Below are positions 7,299-15,249 of a DNA stretch of 28,086 nucleotides, one piece after another. Made by a program: the position numbers and the translations under genes. Position 1 is the first letter of the stretch, and every line of letters starts with the position of its first letter. Under the pieces are notes generated by a model. That model ran no database searches, had not been told where the DNA came from, and saw nothing but the letters and a program-made list of their open reading frames with translations. Source of the DNA: DASXYG01 sp036502625 (GTDB lineage: Bacteria > Actinomycetota > Actinomycetes > Streptosporangiales > Streptosporangiaceae); contig DASXYG010000110.1 in assembly GCA_036502625.1 (NCBI GenBank), positions 1 through 28,086 of the forward strand, read 5' to 3'.

Positions 7299-8627
7299 TC
7301 AGCGGTCGGAGCCGACGCTCTCCGCGTCGTCCGACTCGGCCTCGGCCGGCTCGGCGTCGGACCCGGCCTCGGACTCCGTCGCCACCGCGGGCTTCGCCTC
7401 GGGCTTGGGCTCGGGGACGATGTCGTCGTCGGCGAAGGTCTGGGGGTCCGCGCCCGGGGGGATCTGCTCGCCGGCGCCGGGGTGCTGGCTGCGGCGGATG
7501 TTCAGGATCGACAGGAAGAACGTCACGATGATGACCTGGAAGCTCAGCACGAACGCGGTCGCGGACGGCACCACCAGGCGCAGCGACCAGCGCGGGTCGA
7601 GCTCGCCGTAGCCGTGCACCCGCCAGTGCGACAGGGAGGCGACCAGGCCGACGAGGCCGAGCACGGCGAGCACGCCGCCGATGAGCAGCCCGCGCTCCAG
7701 GCTCCACGCCTTGAGGATCTTGCGGACCCGGCGGTCCGGCGGCAGGAACCCCTCCGCCATCGCGTAGACCTTCGTGAGCAGCGCGAACGTGACCGCCTGG
7801 AACCCGATCAGTATCATCGCGGACGCGCCGACCAGGGTGTCGACGTCGAAGGTGATATCGCCGATCGTGACCGGGCCGCGGCCGACCGGGATGCCGACGA
7901 TGAGGCCCAGCAGGATCAGCGCGATGCCCGGGATGAGGAACAGCCACCGCGGGCTGTAGAGCAGCAGGAACCGCAGGTGGCGCCAGCCGTCGCGCCAGCT
8001 CCGGAGGTGCGGCGGGCGGCTGCGGCCGTCCGGCGAGAGGGTGGTCGGCACCTCGTCGATCTTCTGCTTGTGCAGCGTGGCCTTGACGACCATCTCGCTG
8101 GCGAACTCCATGCCGGTCGACTGGAGGTCGAGCGCGAGCGCGCTGTCGCGGCGGAAACCGCGCAGGCCGCAGTGGAAGTCGCCGGCCTGGCTGCGGAAGA
8201 ACAGGCGGCCGATGAAGCTCAGCACCGGGTTGCCGAGGTAGCGGTGCAGCGGCGGCATCGCGCCGGGCTTGATGCCACCGGCGAACCGGTTGCCCATGAC
8301 GAGGTCGTTGCCTTCGCGCAGCTTCTCGACGAACGGCATGAGCGCGGTGAAGTCGTAGCTGTCGTCGGCGTCGCCCATGATGACGTATTCGCCGCGCGCC
8401 GCGCGGATGCCGCCGAGCAGGGCGTTGCCGTAGCCCTTGTCCTCGATGGGGACGACGCGGGCGCCGGCTTCGGTGGCGAGCCGCTGGCTGCCGTCGGTGC
8501 TCCCGTTATCGGCGATGATGACCTCGCCCTCGACGCCGTGCTCGTCAAGGAAGCCGACCGCCTTGCGGACACAGGTCGCGACGGTCTCCGCCTCATTGAG
8601 GCACGGCATGACCACGGAGAGTTCCAC
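7299..8627 (-). CDS. GT2 polyprenyl-phosphate glycosyltransferase with C-terminal membrane domain
   Basis: 442 aa. ELSVVMPCLNEAETV is the GT-A/GT2 start, IIADNGSTDGS (37-47) the nucleotide-binding strand, and GDADDSYDF (85-93) the DxD metal site. These resemble dolichol-phosphate mannose/glucose synthases (DPM1, GtrB), which move a sugar from a nucleotide sugar to a polyprenyl phosphate on the cytoplasmic face. About four membrane helices follow (roughly 228-250, 265-290, 318-340, 355-385), then an acidic Glu/Ala/Asp-rich tail from about 395. The start GTG 8627 is supported by AGGAG seven bases upstream; the longer open frame is not needed. It lies between GT-C paralogs 1 and 2 and is divergent from paralog 2, so it is the natural donor supplier for them and perhaps for PMT. 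Sugar identity is not visible. Confidence 0.88.
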   Translation of the reverse strand: MELSVVMPCLNEAETVATCVRKAVGFLDEHGVEGEVIIADNGSTDGSQRLATEAGARVVPIEDKGYGNALLGGIRAARGEYVIMGDADDSYDFTALMPFVEKLREGNDLVMGNRFAGGIKPGAMPPLHRYLGNPVLSFIGRLFFRSQAGDFHCGLRGFRRDSALALDLQSTGMEFASEMVVKATLHKQKIDEVPTTLSPDGRSRPPHLRSWRDGWRHLRFLLLYSPRWLFLIPGIALILLGLIVGIPVGRGPVTIGDITFDVDTLVGASAMILIGFQAVTFALLTKVYAMAEGFLPPDRRVRKILKAWSLERGLLIGGVLAVLGLVGLVASLSHWRVHGYGELDPRWSLRLVVPSATAFVLSFQVIIVTFFLSILNIRRSQHPGAGEQIPPGADPQTFADDDIVPEPKPEAKPAVATESEAGSDAEPAEAESDDAESVGSDR

Positions 8628-8786
8628 GTCTGCGCTCCTAACGGCCACGCGGCCGGGGATCTGGCGGGGTTCGCTGATTCGCTTGGGGCACGCGCACGCT
8701 GATATCAAGCCCGGGCGCGGCAGAGTATTGGACAGCTTAACTTGGATGCGACCTGTTCGATGACGTTGAGGGAGAGTGGTCACCCG

Positions 8787-10298
8787 GTGCAGCCGGACCC
8801 CGGCGAGGGTGCCGCGGGCGGTGCCGATCCCGCCCCGACCACGGGTTACGCCGCATCCGTACGGCCGGGCGCCCGGCCGGGCCGCGTGCCGCCTTGGCTG
8901 AGAGGTCACGCAATCTTTGCCGTGCTCTTGGCCATCGCGACCGTACTACGCGTGGTAACGGCGCTCGGCTATCGGGGTGCGTTCTGGTTCAGCGACTCCT
9001 TCGACTACGTCGACACCGCGCGGCGCCTCTACCCGCACGAGGTGCGGCCGGACGGCTACGCGTTCTGGCTGCTCGTGCTGCGCCCGTTCGGCAGCTTCAC
9101 GGTCGTCACGGCGAGCCAGCACCTCATGGGGCTGGCGATGGGCGTGCTCGTCTACGCCGTGGCGTGCCGCCGCGGTGTGCGCCGGTGGGTCGCAGCGCTC
9201 GCCGCCGTGCCGGTGCTGTTCGACGCGTACGAGATCCAGCTCGAGCACATCGTCCTGTCCGACACCTGGTTCATGTTCCTGGTGGTGCTGGCCGTCGCGG
9301 TGCTGCTGTGGCCGGGCCGCCCGCCGTCCGCCCGGCGCGCCGCGGTGGTCGGGCTGCTGCTCGCGCTGGCCACGCTGACGCGCAGCGTGGGCCTGCCGCT
9401 GCTCGTCGTCTTCGGCGCCTACCTCGTCGTGCGGCGGGTGGGCTGGCGGCCGCTGGTGGCCGTCGTGGCGGCGTGCGCGCTGCCGCTCGCGGTGTACGCC
9501 GTGTGGTTCCACTCCTGGCGCGGCTCGTACGCCCTGAGCGGCTCCGACGGCGCGTTCATGTACGGCAGGGCGACCACGTTCGCCGACTGCGCGGCCATGC
9601 CGCCCCGGCTGCGGCCGATGTGCCCGCGCGAACCCGTCGGCGCGCGGCCGGCGCCGCAGCACTACATCTGGGACCCCGGCGCGCCGCTGAACCGCGCCTA
9701 CCCCGACAAGTTCGCGCACCAAGCGAACGCCGCCGAGCGCGAGTTCGCGGTGCGGGCCATCGCGGCGAGCCCCGGCGCGTACGCCAGGACGGTCGCGCTC
9801 GACACCCTGCGCGCGTTCGCCCCCGGCCGCCCCGTCTACCCGGACCGCGCGACGTACGAGCTCTACACGTTCCCCGAGCACGTGACCCAGGACTGGGCGC
9901 GGACACGCGGGCCCGCGGCGGCCAGCACGGCGCGCTACGGCGGCGGCATCACCACGCACGTCGTCGAGCCGTACGCCGGGTTCATGCGCGCCTACCAACG
10001 GGCCGTCACCCTGCCAGGACCGGTTCTGGCCATCATCGTGGCGGCCGGCGCGGTGCTGATCGTCGTACGGCGGCGGAGCAGCGGGCGCGCCGCCGCGCTG
10101 CCGTGGTGCCTCGGCGCGGCGCTGCTGGTCGCGCCCGCGGCCACCGCGCAGTTCGACTACCGTTATGTGCTGCCCGCCGTGCCGCTCGTGTGCCTCGCGC
10201 TGGCGCTGGCCACGCGGCCCGCCCCGACCGAAACGCCGGTGCGCGGCTCTTATCGGACATCCCGTGGCCCGCACCGATCAGAGTCGGTAACCTCGTAA
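8787..10298 (+). CDS. GT-C-like polytopic membrane glycosyltransferase, paralog 2
   Basis: 503 aa. Same architecture as paralogs 1 and 3: FWFSDSFDY (Asp70 in the first outer loop), QLEHIVLSDTWF, LTRSVGLPLL, RRVGWR, FADC with a second Cys eleven residues on, YIW, VEPYAGFMRAYQ and FDYRYVLPAVPLVCLALALAT. The stretch coding VEPYAGFMRAY is almost identical in DNA to paralog 1, which points to gene duplication. I place the start at GTG 8787 because AGGGAG plus twelve bases precedes it, exactly as before paralog 3. ATG 8760 and TTG 8742 are in frame but have no ribosome site. Divergent from the GT2 gene across 8628-8786, a gap in which I find no clear promoter. Enzyme class is inferred from motifs and topology. 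Confidence 0.8.
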   Translation: MQPDPGEGAAGGADPAPTTGYAASVRPGARPGRVPPWLRGHAIFAVLLAIATVLRVVTALGYRGAFWFSDSFDYVDTARRLYPHEVRPDGYAFWLLVLRPFGSFTVVTASQHLMGLAMGVLVYAVACRRGVRRWVAALAAVPVLFDAYEIQLEHIVLSDTWFMFLVVLAVAVLLWPGRPPSARRAAVVGLLLALATLTRSVGLPLLVVFGAYLVVRRVGWRPLVAVVAACALPLAVYAVWFHSWRGSYALSGSDGAFMYGRATTFADCAAMPPRLRPMCPREPVGARPAPQHYIWDPGAPLNRAYPDKFAHQANAAEREFAVRAIAASPGAYARTVALDTLRAFAPGRPVYPDRATYELYTFPEHVTQDWARTRGPAAASTARYGGGITTHVVEPYAGFMRAYQRAVTLPGPVLAIIVAAGAVLIVVRRRSSGRAAALPWCLGAALLVAPAATAQFDYRYVLPAVPLVCLALALATRPAPTETPVRGSYRTSRGPHRSESVTS

Positions 10299-10400
10299 GG
10301 CCGCCACCGCGCCCTACGGGCCCCGGTCGCGCGGCACCGCCGGGGGCGCACGACGACGGCGGGTGACGTGAGAGTTTTGCCAAGGGAGGTCGAAACGCCG

Positions 10401-12065
10401 GTGGATGCGCCGACCCGTGCCCCCGCCACGAGCGACGTACGCGGGGCCACCCGCTTCGGGCGCCCGTTCTGGCGGAACCACGCGGTGTTCACCTCCCTGT
10501 TCGTGCTGGCGTTCGCCCTGCGGCTCATCGCGACGCTCGGCTACCGCTGGGCGCTGTGGTTCAACGACTCCTACGAGTACGTCGGCGCCGCGCTGCACCT
10601 CCAGCCGCACAACATCAGGCCGTCCGGCTACTCCGTCATGCTGCGGGCGCTCGAACCACTGCACAGCTTCGCGGTCGTGACGATCGTGCAGCACCTCATG
10701 GGGCTGGCCTGCGGTGTGCTGGTCTACGCCCTGCTGCGCCACCGCTACCGCCTGCCCGGCTGGGGCGCGAGCCTGGCCGCGGTCCCGGCGCTGTTCGACG
10801 CGTACCAGATCGCGCTGGAACACCTCGTGCTGTCCGACACCCTGTTCGGCTTCCTCACGGTGCTGGCGGTGACCATCGCCCTGTGGCGCCGCACGATCTC
10901 GGTGAAGCGCGGCATCGTCATCGGCCTGCTGATCGCGGGGGCGGCGCTGACGCGCAGCGTCGGGCTGCCGCTGCTGGCCGTGTTCGTCGGCTACCTGCTG
11001 CTGCGCCGCGTCGGCTGGCGCGTGCTGGTCTCCACGGTGACCGCCTGCGTGATCCCGATGGTGCTCTACATGGGCTGGTTCCTCGTCGCCCACGGCCAGT
11101 TCGCCATGACGACGAGCAACGGGTCGTTCCTCTACGTCCGCGTCATGTCGTTCGCCAACTGCAAGAAGATCGACCCACCGGTGGACGAGCTGCCGCTGTG
11201 CACGTCCGAGCCGACCGGCGAGCGCCCCGTCCCGCAGTACTACATCTGGGGCAAGGTCTCGCCGCTGCACCGCGTCTGGGCCAAGAACTTCACGGTCGAC
11301 CAGAGCACCGTCGCCGGCGACTTCGCCAAGCGCGCGATCCTCGCCCAGCCGCTCGACTACCTCCACGACGTCGGCGCCAGCACACTGCGCACGTTCTACT
11401 GGACGCACAACCCGTACCCCGACCCCGACACGTACGGCATGTACAAGTTCGGCAGCGTCGAGAAGCCCTTGCCCACCTGGCAGGTGCTCGGCAACGGCAC
11501 CGCGGCGGAGCAGATGGTCGAGTACGCCCACGGCCGCGCGTCGACGAACATCGTCGAGCCGTTCGCCGGCATCATGCGCGGCTACCAGCGGTGGTTCTTC
11601 CTGCGCGGCACGCTGCTCGGCGTGATCCTGCTCGCGGGGGCGGCCGGCGTGGTGGGCCGGTGGCGGCGGCCGTTCACGCGGGAGGAGACCGCACCCGGCG
11701 TCCGCGGCTGGGCGGTTGCGCGGTGGCGCGGCGTCCAGGCGCGGTCCGGTTCGCTGCTGCTGTCGTTCGGCGTGTCGGTCGCGCTGATCCTCGCGCCGCC
11801 GGTGACCACCGACTTCGACTACCGCTACGTGCTGCCCGCGGTGCCGTTCGCGTGCATCGCGGCGGCGGTCGCGCTGGCCCGCTCCCGTACGGTCAAGAGG
11901 GCCGTGGCGAAAGCGGGCCGGCTGCTGCCGTTCGGCCGCGCCGAAGGGGCGGGCGAGGTCAGTACACGTGTGCCCGAGCCGGTCGCGACGGCGACGACCC
12001 CTGGTCCGGTCGCCACGGCGGTTGATGAGCCGGAGGGGCGGTCGTCCGAGACGGCAACGGCTTGA
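10401..12065 (+). CDS. GT-C-like polytopic membrane glycosyltransferase, paralog 3
   Basis: 554 aa, the longest of the trio. LWFNDSYEY (Asp56), QHLMG, ALEHLVLSDTLFG, LTRSVGLPLL, RRVGWR, FANC with a second Cys thirteen residues later, YYIW, VEPFAGIMRGYQ and FDYRYVLPAVPF mark it as a paralog. The extra length comes from an Arg-rich loop after the third-from-last membrane segment (REETAPGVRGWAVARWRG) and an Ala/Thr/Pro tail. Start is GTG 10401, twelve bases after AGGGAG within the strong site AAGGGAGGT; GTG 10368 is an upstream alternative. It follows paralog 2 by 102 bp on the same strand and may be co-transcribed. Its last 107 bp overlap the antisense zinc-ribbon gene. Confidence 0.8.
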   Translation: MDAPTRAPATSDVRGATRFGRPFWRNHAVFTSLFVLAFALRLIATLGYRWALWFNDSYEYVGAALHLQPHNIRPSGYSVMLRALEPLHSFAVVTIVQHLMGLACGVLVYALLRHRYRLPGWGASLAAVPALFDAYQIALEHLVLSDTLFGFLTVLAVTIALWRRTISVKRGIVIGLLIAGAALTRSVGLPLLAVFVGYLLLRRVGWRVLVSTVTACVIPMVLYMGWFLVAHGQFAMTTSNGSFLYVRVMSFANCKKIDPPVDELPLCTSEPTGERPVPQYYIWGKVSPLHRVWAKNFTVDQSTVAGDFAKRAILAQPLDYLHDVGASTLRTFYWTHNPYPDPDTYGMYKFGSVEKPLPTWQVLGNGTAAEQMVEYAHGRASTNIVEPFAGIMRGYQRWFFLRGTLLGVILLAGAAGVVGRWRRPFTREETAPGVRGWAVARWRGVQARSGSLLLSFGVSVALILAPPVTTDFDYRYVLPAVPFACIAAAVALARSRTVKRAVAKAGRLLPFGRAEGAGEVSTRVPEPVATATTPGPVATAVDEPEGRSSETATA

Positions 12066-12261
12066 CCGCGTAGCCGCCGCAGCTCTCGCATTCCGGTTCG
12101 CACCACGGTGAGACGCACCGCTGGCCGCGCCGCCAGTAGGAGACGACGTCCCCGCCCTGCCCGTCGCCGGCGTGCCGCGCCTCGTAGCTGATGTCCCACT
12201 CGTACTGGCACGTCGCGCAGCGGAAGGTCCAGGTTTCGAGGACGATGGTCGACTCGTGCAT
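11959..12261 (-). CDS. Small zinc-ribbon-like protein of unknown function
   Basis: 100 aa. FRCATC (Cys15, Cys18) and ECESCGGY (Cys58, Cys61) look like the two knuckles of a zinc ribbon; Cys49 and Cys54 lie between. The TWTFRC...YEARH...VKPLP pattern resembles small hypothetical proteins I recall from actinomycetes; no function is known to me. ATG 12261 is chosen because AGGGGG lies nine bases upstream; a longer frame to 12360 is not supported. The last 30 residues are Pro/Arg/Ser-rich and coincide with the antisense overlap with GT-C paralog 3, so the tail could be a recent extension. Confidence 0.72.
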   Translation of the reverse strand: MHESTIVLETWTFRCATCQYEWDISYEARHAGDGQGGDVVSYWRRGQRCVSPWCEPECESCGGYAVKPLPSRTTAPPAHQPPWRPDQGSSPSRPARAHVY

Positions 12262-12350
12262 TTCCGCACACCCCCTGGGATTGGCTCGGGGCCATTCCCT
12301 ACTGACAGTGTGCGTCGCCATCGCGCCGGGCAACGGATTCCCGCAGCATA

Positions 12351-12379
12351 TTGCCCGCACGCACCGTTGGCGTGGGCAA
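12351..12379 (-). terminator. Hairpin downstream of rsmI, candidate terminator
   Basis: TTGCCCGCACGC, a 7-base loop, then GCGTGGGCAA: ten pairs with a 2-base bulge. It lies 36 bases past the rsmI stop on the minus strand. There is no U-tract, which is common in high-GC actinomycetes. Confidence 0.4.
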
Positions 12380-12414
12380 GAATTTGCCGGCGCCGACGCG
12401 CTGTGGGCCGCCGG

Positions 12415-13248
12415 TTACCGCCCCAGGTGCACCGCGTCGTAGACGACCCGCTTCGGCACCTGCCGCTCCTTCGCGATCTCGCCGATGGCCTGCTTGCGCG
12501 GCACGCCGCCGGCCTCGCGCTCGGCCACCGCGGCGGCCAGGTCGCCGGGTTCCCGGCCGCCCACGACGGGCTCGGCACCGGCCACGACCAGCGTGACCTC
12601 GCCGCGGGTGCCGTCGGCGGCCCACTCGGCCAGGTCGCCGAGCGGCGCGCGCACGATCTCCTCGTACGTCTTGGTCAGCTCGCGGCACACCACGGCGCGG
12701 CGGTCGGCGCCGAACGCCGCGGCCATCGCGGTGAGCGTGGCCGCGAGCCGGTGCGGCGACTCGAAGAACACCAGCGTGCGCGGTTCGGCGGCCAGCTCGG
12801 CGAGGCGCGACGCGCGCTCGCCCTGCTTGCGCGGCGGGAAGCCCTCGAAGCAGAACCGGTCGGTCGGCAGGCCGGAGACGGCGAGCGCCGTGGTCACCGC
12901 GGACGGGCCGGGCAGCGCGGTCACCGGGATCCCGGCGGCGACGGCCGCGGTGACGAGCCGGTAGCCGGGGTCGGAGACGCCCGGCATTCCGGCGTCGGTG
13001 ATGACCAGGACGTCGCGGCCGTCGCGCAGGTCGTCGACGAGCTCGGGGGCGCGGTGGCGCTCGTTCGCGTCGAAGTACGACACGACGCGGCCGGTGAGGG
13101 TGACGCCGAGGCGGTCGGCCAGGCGCCGCAGCCGCCGGGTGTCCTCGGCGGCGACCACGTCGGCGGCGGCGAGGGCCGCGCGCAGCCGCGGCGAGGCGTC
13201 GTCGGTCTGCCCGATCGGCGCCGCCGCCAGGATCAGCTTGCCCGTCAC
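12415..13248 (-). CDS. rsmI: 16S rRNA (cytidine1402-2'-O)-methyltransferase RsmI
   Basis: 277 aa, the usual length. RsmI uses S-adenosylmethionine to 2'-O-methylate C1402 in the ribosomal P site. LILAAAPIGQTDDASPR at the N-terminus, DVVAAEDTRR (35-44), VITDAGMPGVSDPGY, LPGPSAVTTALAVSGL, FCFEGFPPRK and VFFESPHR are the hallmark tetrapyrrole-methylase-fold motifs of RsmI. The family usually has TPIGN where this protein has APIGQ, a small departure. GTG 13248 is the start: GGAGG lies seven bases upstream, and the nearby ATG is out of frame. It is divergent from pmt, an arrangement known in other actinomycetes. Confidence 0.95.
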   Translation of the reverse strand: MTGKLILAAAPIGQTDDASPRLRAALAAADVVAAEDTRRLRRLADRLGVTLTGRVVSYFDANERHRAPELVDDLRDGRDVLVITDAGMPGVSDPGYRLVTAAVAAGIPVTALPGPSAVTTALAVSGLPTDRFCFEGFPPRKQGERASRLAELAAEPRTLVFFESPHRLAATLTAMAAAFGADRRAVVCRELTKTYEEIVRAPLGDLAEWAADGTRGEVTLVVAGAEPVVGGREPGDLAAAVAEREAGGVPRKQAIGEIAKERQVPKRVVYDAVHLGR

Positions 13249-13371
13249 CCATGACCTCCGCTCGCCCCAACCGCACGCCGTACGGCGCCGTCTTCAAAGT
13301 ATGGCGGGTCGATTTTGGTCATGATTCGGCCTCGCTCGGCACGGCCGGACCCCCGACCGGCCGCTTTCTCC

Positions 13372-13377
13372 TACGAT
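13372..13377 (+). promoter_or_regulatory. Extended -10 box TACGAT of pmt, probable leaderless transcript
   Basis: TACGAT ends eight bases before the pmt ATG at 13386, so transcription should begin at or next to the A of the start codon. There is no ribosome site before the ATG, which fits a leaderless mRNA, a common actinomycete arrangement. The -35 region is weak. Confidence 0.5.
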
Positions 13378-13385
13378 TGGGCGCG

Positions 13386-14960
13386 ATGTCGATGCTCACC
13401 TCCGCGCGCACGGCGCCCCGGGACGACGATCCCGCGCGCCCGCCCTCGCTGCGCGAACGATTCGTGCCCGCGATGCCCGGCAGCCGCCTGTGGGGATGGC
13501 TCGGCCCGCTGATCGTCACGGCGCTCGCCGGTTTCCTCCGGTTCGACCGGCTCGGCAACCCGCACGCGATCGTCTTCGACGAGACGTACTACGCCAAGGA
13601 CTCCGCGGCGCTGCTGAAGTTCGGCGTGGAGCACTCCACCGTCGGCAATGCCGACAAGCTGCTGCTCGCCGGCCATACGAACATCTGGACCGACGGCGGC
13701 AGCTTCATCGTCCACCCGCAGGTCGGCAAGTGGATGATCGCCGTCGGCGAGTACTTCTTCGGCGTGACGCCGTTCGGGTGGCGGTTCTCCGCCGCGGTGA
13801 TCGGCACGCTGGCGGTGCTGCTCATCGCCCGCATCGCGCGCCGCATGACCCGCTCCACGATGCTCGGCTGCGTCGCCGGGCTGCTGCTGTCCCTCGACGG
13901 CCTGGAGTTCGTGCAGAGCCGCACCGCGCTGCTCGACATCTTCTTGATGTTCTGGATCCTCGCCGCGTTCGGCTGCCTGGTCATCGACCGCGACCAGGCG
14001 CGGGCGAAGCTGGCTGTGGTCATGACGCCCACGATCGCCCAGGGCGCCGGGCCGTGGCTCGGCGTGCGGTGGTGGCGGGTGCTCGCCGGCGTGTGCCTGG
14101 GCCTGGCCTGCGGCGTCAAGTGGGACGGCGTCTACTACATCGTGGCGTTCGGCCTGCTCACCGTGTTGTGGGACCTCGGCGCGCGGCGCGCCGCCGGGGT
14201 GCGCCGGTGGGGCGACGGCTGGCTGCTCCTGGACGCCATCCCCGCGTTCGTCACGCTGGTCCCGGTCGCGCTGGTCGTGTACGTCGGGTCGTGGTGGAGC
14301 TGGTTCCGGTCGAGCATCGGATGGGACCGCAACTGGGGCGCGCAGCATCCGTCGGCGTTCGGCTGGATCCCCGACTCGATCCGCTCCCTGTGGCACTACC
14401 ACGCGGAGATCCTCAGCTTCCACACCCACCTGCACGACACCCATCCGTACATGTCGCAGCCGTGGCAGTGGCTGCTGCTGATCCGCCCTGTGGCGTACTT
14501 CTACACCAGCCCGAAGTACGGCGAACTGGGCTGCCATGCGCAGTCGTGCTCGCGGGCGATCCTCGGCCAGGGCACCCCGGCCATCTGGTGGGCGGCGCTG
14601 CTGGCGCTGGTCGTGATGGTCGTGTGGTGGCTGATGTATCGCGACTGGCGGGCGGGCGCGGCCGTGCTCGGTGTCGCGGCGGGCATCCTGCCGTGGTTCT
14701 TCTTCCCCAGCCGCACGATGTTCTTCTTCTACGCGCTGCCCGCGCTGCCGTTCCTCGTGCTGGCGCTGACGCTGACGATCGGGCTGCTGATCGGCCGGTC
14801 GAGCGCGAGCCCGGTCCGGCGCGCGGTGGGCGCCTCGATCGCGGGCGCGTACCTTCTGCTGGTCATCGCCAACTTCGGCTACATGTATCCCGTGTACGTC
14901 GCGGAGGTCATCCCGTACACCAAATGGATGCACCACATGTGGTTTGACAGTTGGATCTAG
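13386..14960 (+). CDS. pmt: Polyprenyl-phosphate-mannose protein O-mannosyltransferase (PMT, GT39)
   Basis: 524 aa, multi-spanning. Actinobacterial PMT transfers mannose from polyprenyl-phosphate mannose to Ser/Thr of proteins as they cross the membrane through Sec. IVFDETYYAKD (62-72) carries the Asp65-Glu66 catalytic pair in the first outer loop. HPQVGKW (110-116) corresponds to the family HPPLGK motif, and DGLEFVQSRTALLDIFLMFW (171-190) is the next conserved block. FFPSRTMFFFYALPALPF near the C-terminus is also typical. ATG 13386 is preferred; the frame is open further up to 13251, but that extension would overlap the rsmI promoter region and has no PMT sequence. Divergent from rsmI. The donor could come from the GT2 enzyme at 7299-8627 or from a Ppm synthase elsewhere. 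Confidence 0.94.
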   Translation: MSMLTSARTAPRDDDPARPPSLRERFVPAMPGSRLWGWLGPLIVTALAGFLRFDRLGNPHAIVFDETYYAKDSAALLKFGVEHSTVGNADKLLLAGHTNIWTDGGSFIVHPQVGKWMIAVGEYFFGVTPFGWRFSAAVIGTLAVLLIARIARRMTRSTMLGCVAGLLLSLDGLEFVQSRTALLDIFLMFWILAAFGCLVIDRDQARAKLAVVMTPTIAQGAGPWLGVRWWRVLAGVCLGLACGVKWDGVYYIVAFGLLTVLWDLGARRAAGVRRWGDGWLLLDAIPAFVTLVPVALVVYVGSWWSWFRSSIGWDRNWGAQHPSAFGWIPDSIRSLWHYHAEILSFHTHLHDTHPYMSQPWQWLLLIRPVAYFYTSPKYGELGCHAQSCSRAILGQGTPAIWWAALLALVVMVVWWLMYRDWRAGAAVLGVAAGILPWFFFPSRTMFFFYALPALPFLVLALTLTIGLLIGRSSASPVRRAVGASIAGAYLLLVIANFGYMYPVYVAEVIPYTKWMHHMWFDSWI

Positions 14961-15029
14961 TAAGCGCGCATAAATCATCACGCATTGCCGTCACCCGTAC
15001 GTGATTAATGCCATAGTGCGGATGGTGAG

Positions 15030-15249
15030 TTGCGTGCGCGCCCCGGTATTCCCCTACAGTCGTTGGCTGTGCGGTCGGTCGGCCGAGGTCGGCGCCGCGA
15101 AAAATGGGATGCTCGCCGCCCCCTGACCCGGGCGCGTGATCAGTACGAATGGCCCTCCGCGGCGCGACCGCCGGAGGTCGAGCGGTCAATTGGACCGCAC
15201 CATTCGGTCGGGCATGCCCATTTCCCTGTCCCCTAACGAAGGATCCTTC
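15030..15249 (+). promoter_or_regulatory. Promoter and long structured leader of the RlpA-like gene
   Basis: TTGCGT (15030-15035), 19 bases, then TACAGT (15055-15060) form a plausible promoter, giving a leader of about 180 bases. Three elements can fold: CCTCCG-CGG (15154-15162) with CCG-C-CGGAGG (15168-15177); GCGGTC-AATTG-GACCGC (15182-15198); and a perfect 14-bp palindrome CGAAGGATCCTTCG (15237-15250) that includes the ribosome site and the first base of GTG. I do not find the conserved blocks of the c-di-AMP (ydaO) riboswitch. The rest of 14961-15029 shows nothing I can name. Confidence 0.4.

Noticed and set aside
12299..13297. Alternative frame beginning at the ATG next to the rsmI GTG
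   Set aside because: It encodes no RsmI motif; the GTG frame carries all of them and has well-spaced GGAGG.
15060..15249. c-di-AMP (ydaO) riboswitch before the RlpA-like gene
   Set aside because: The conserved sequence blocks of that class were not found; only generic hairpins are visible.
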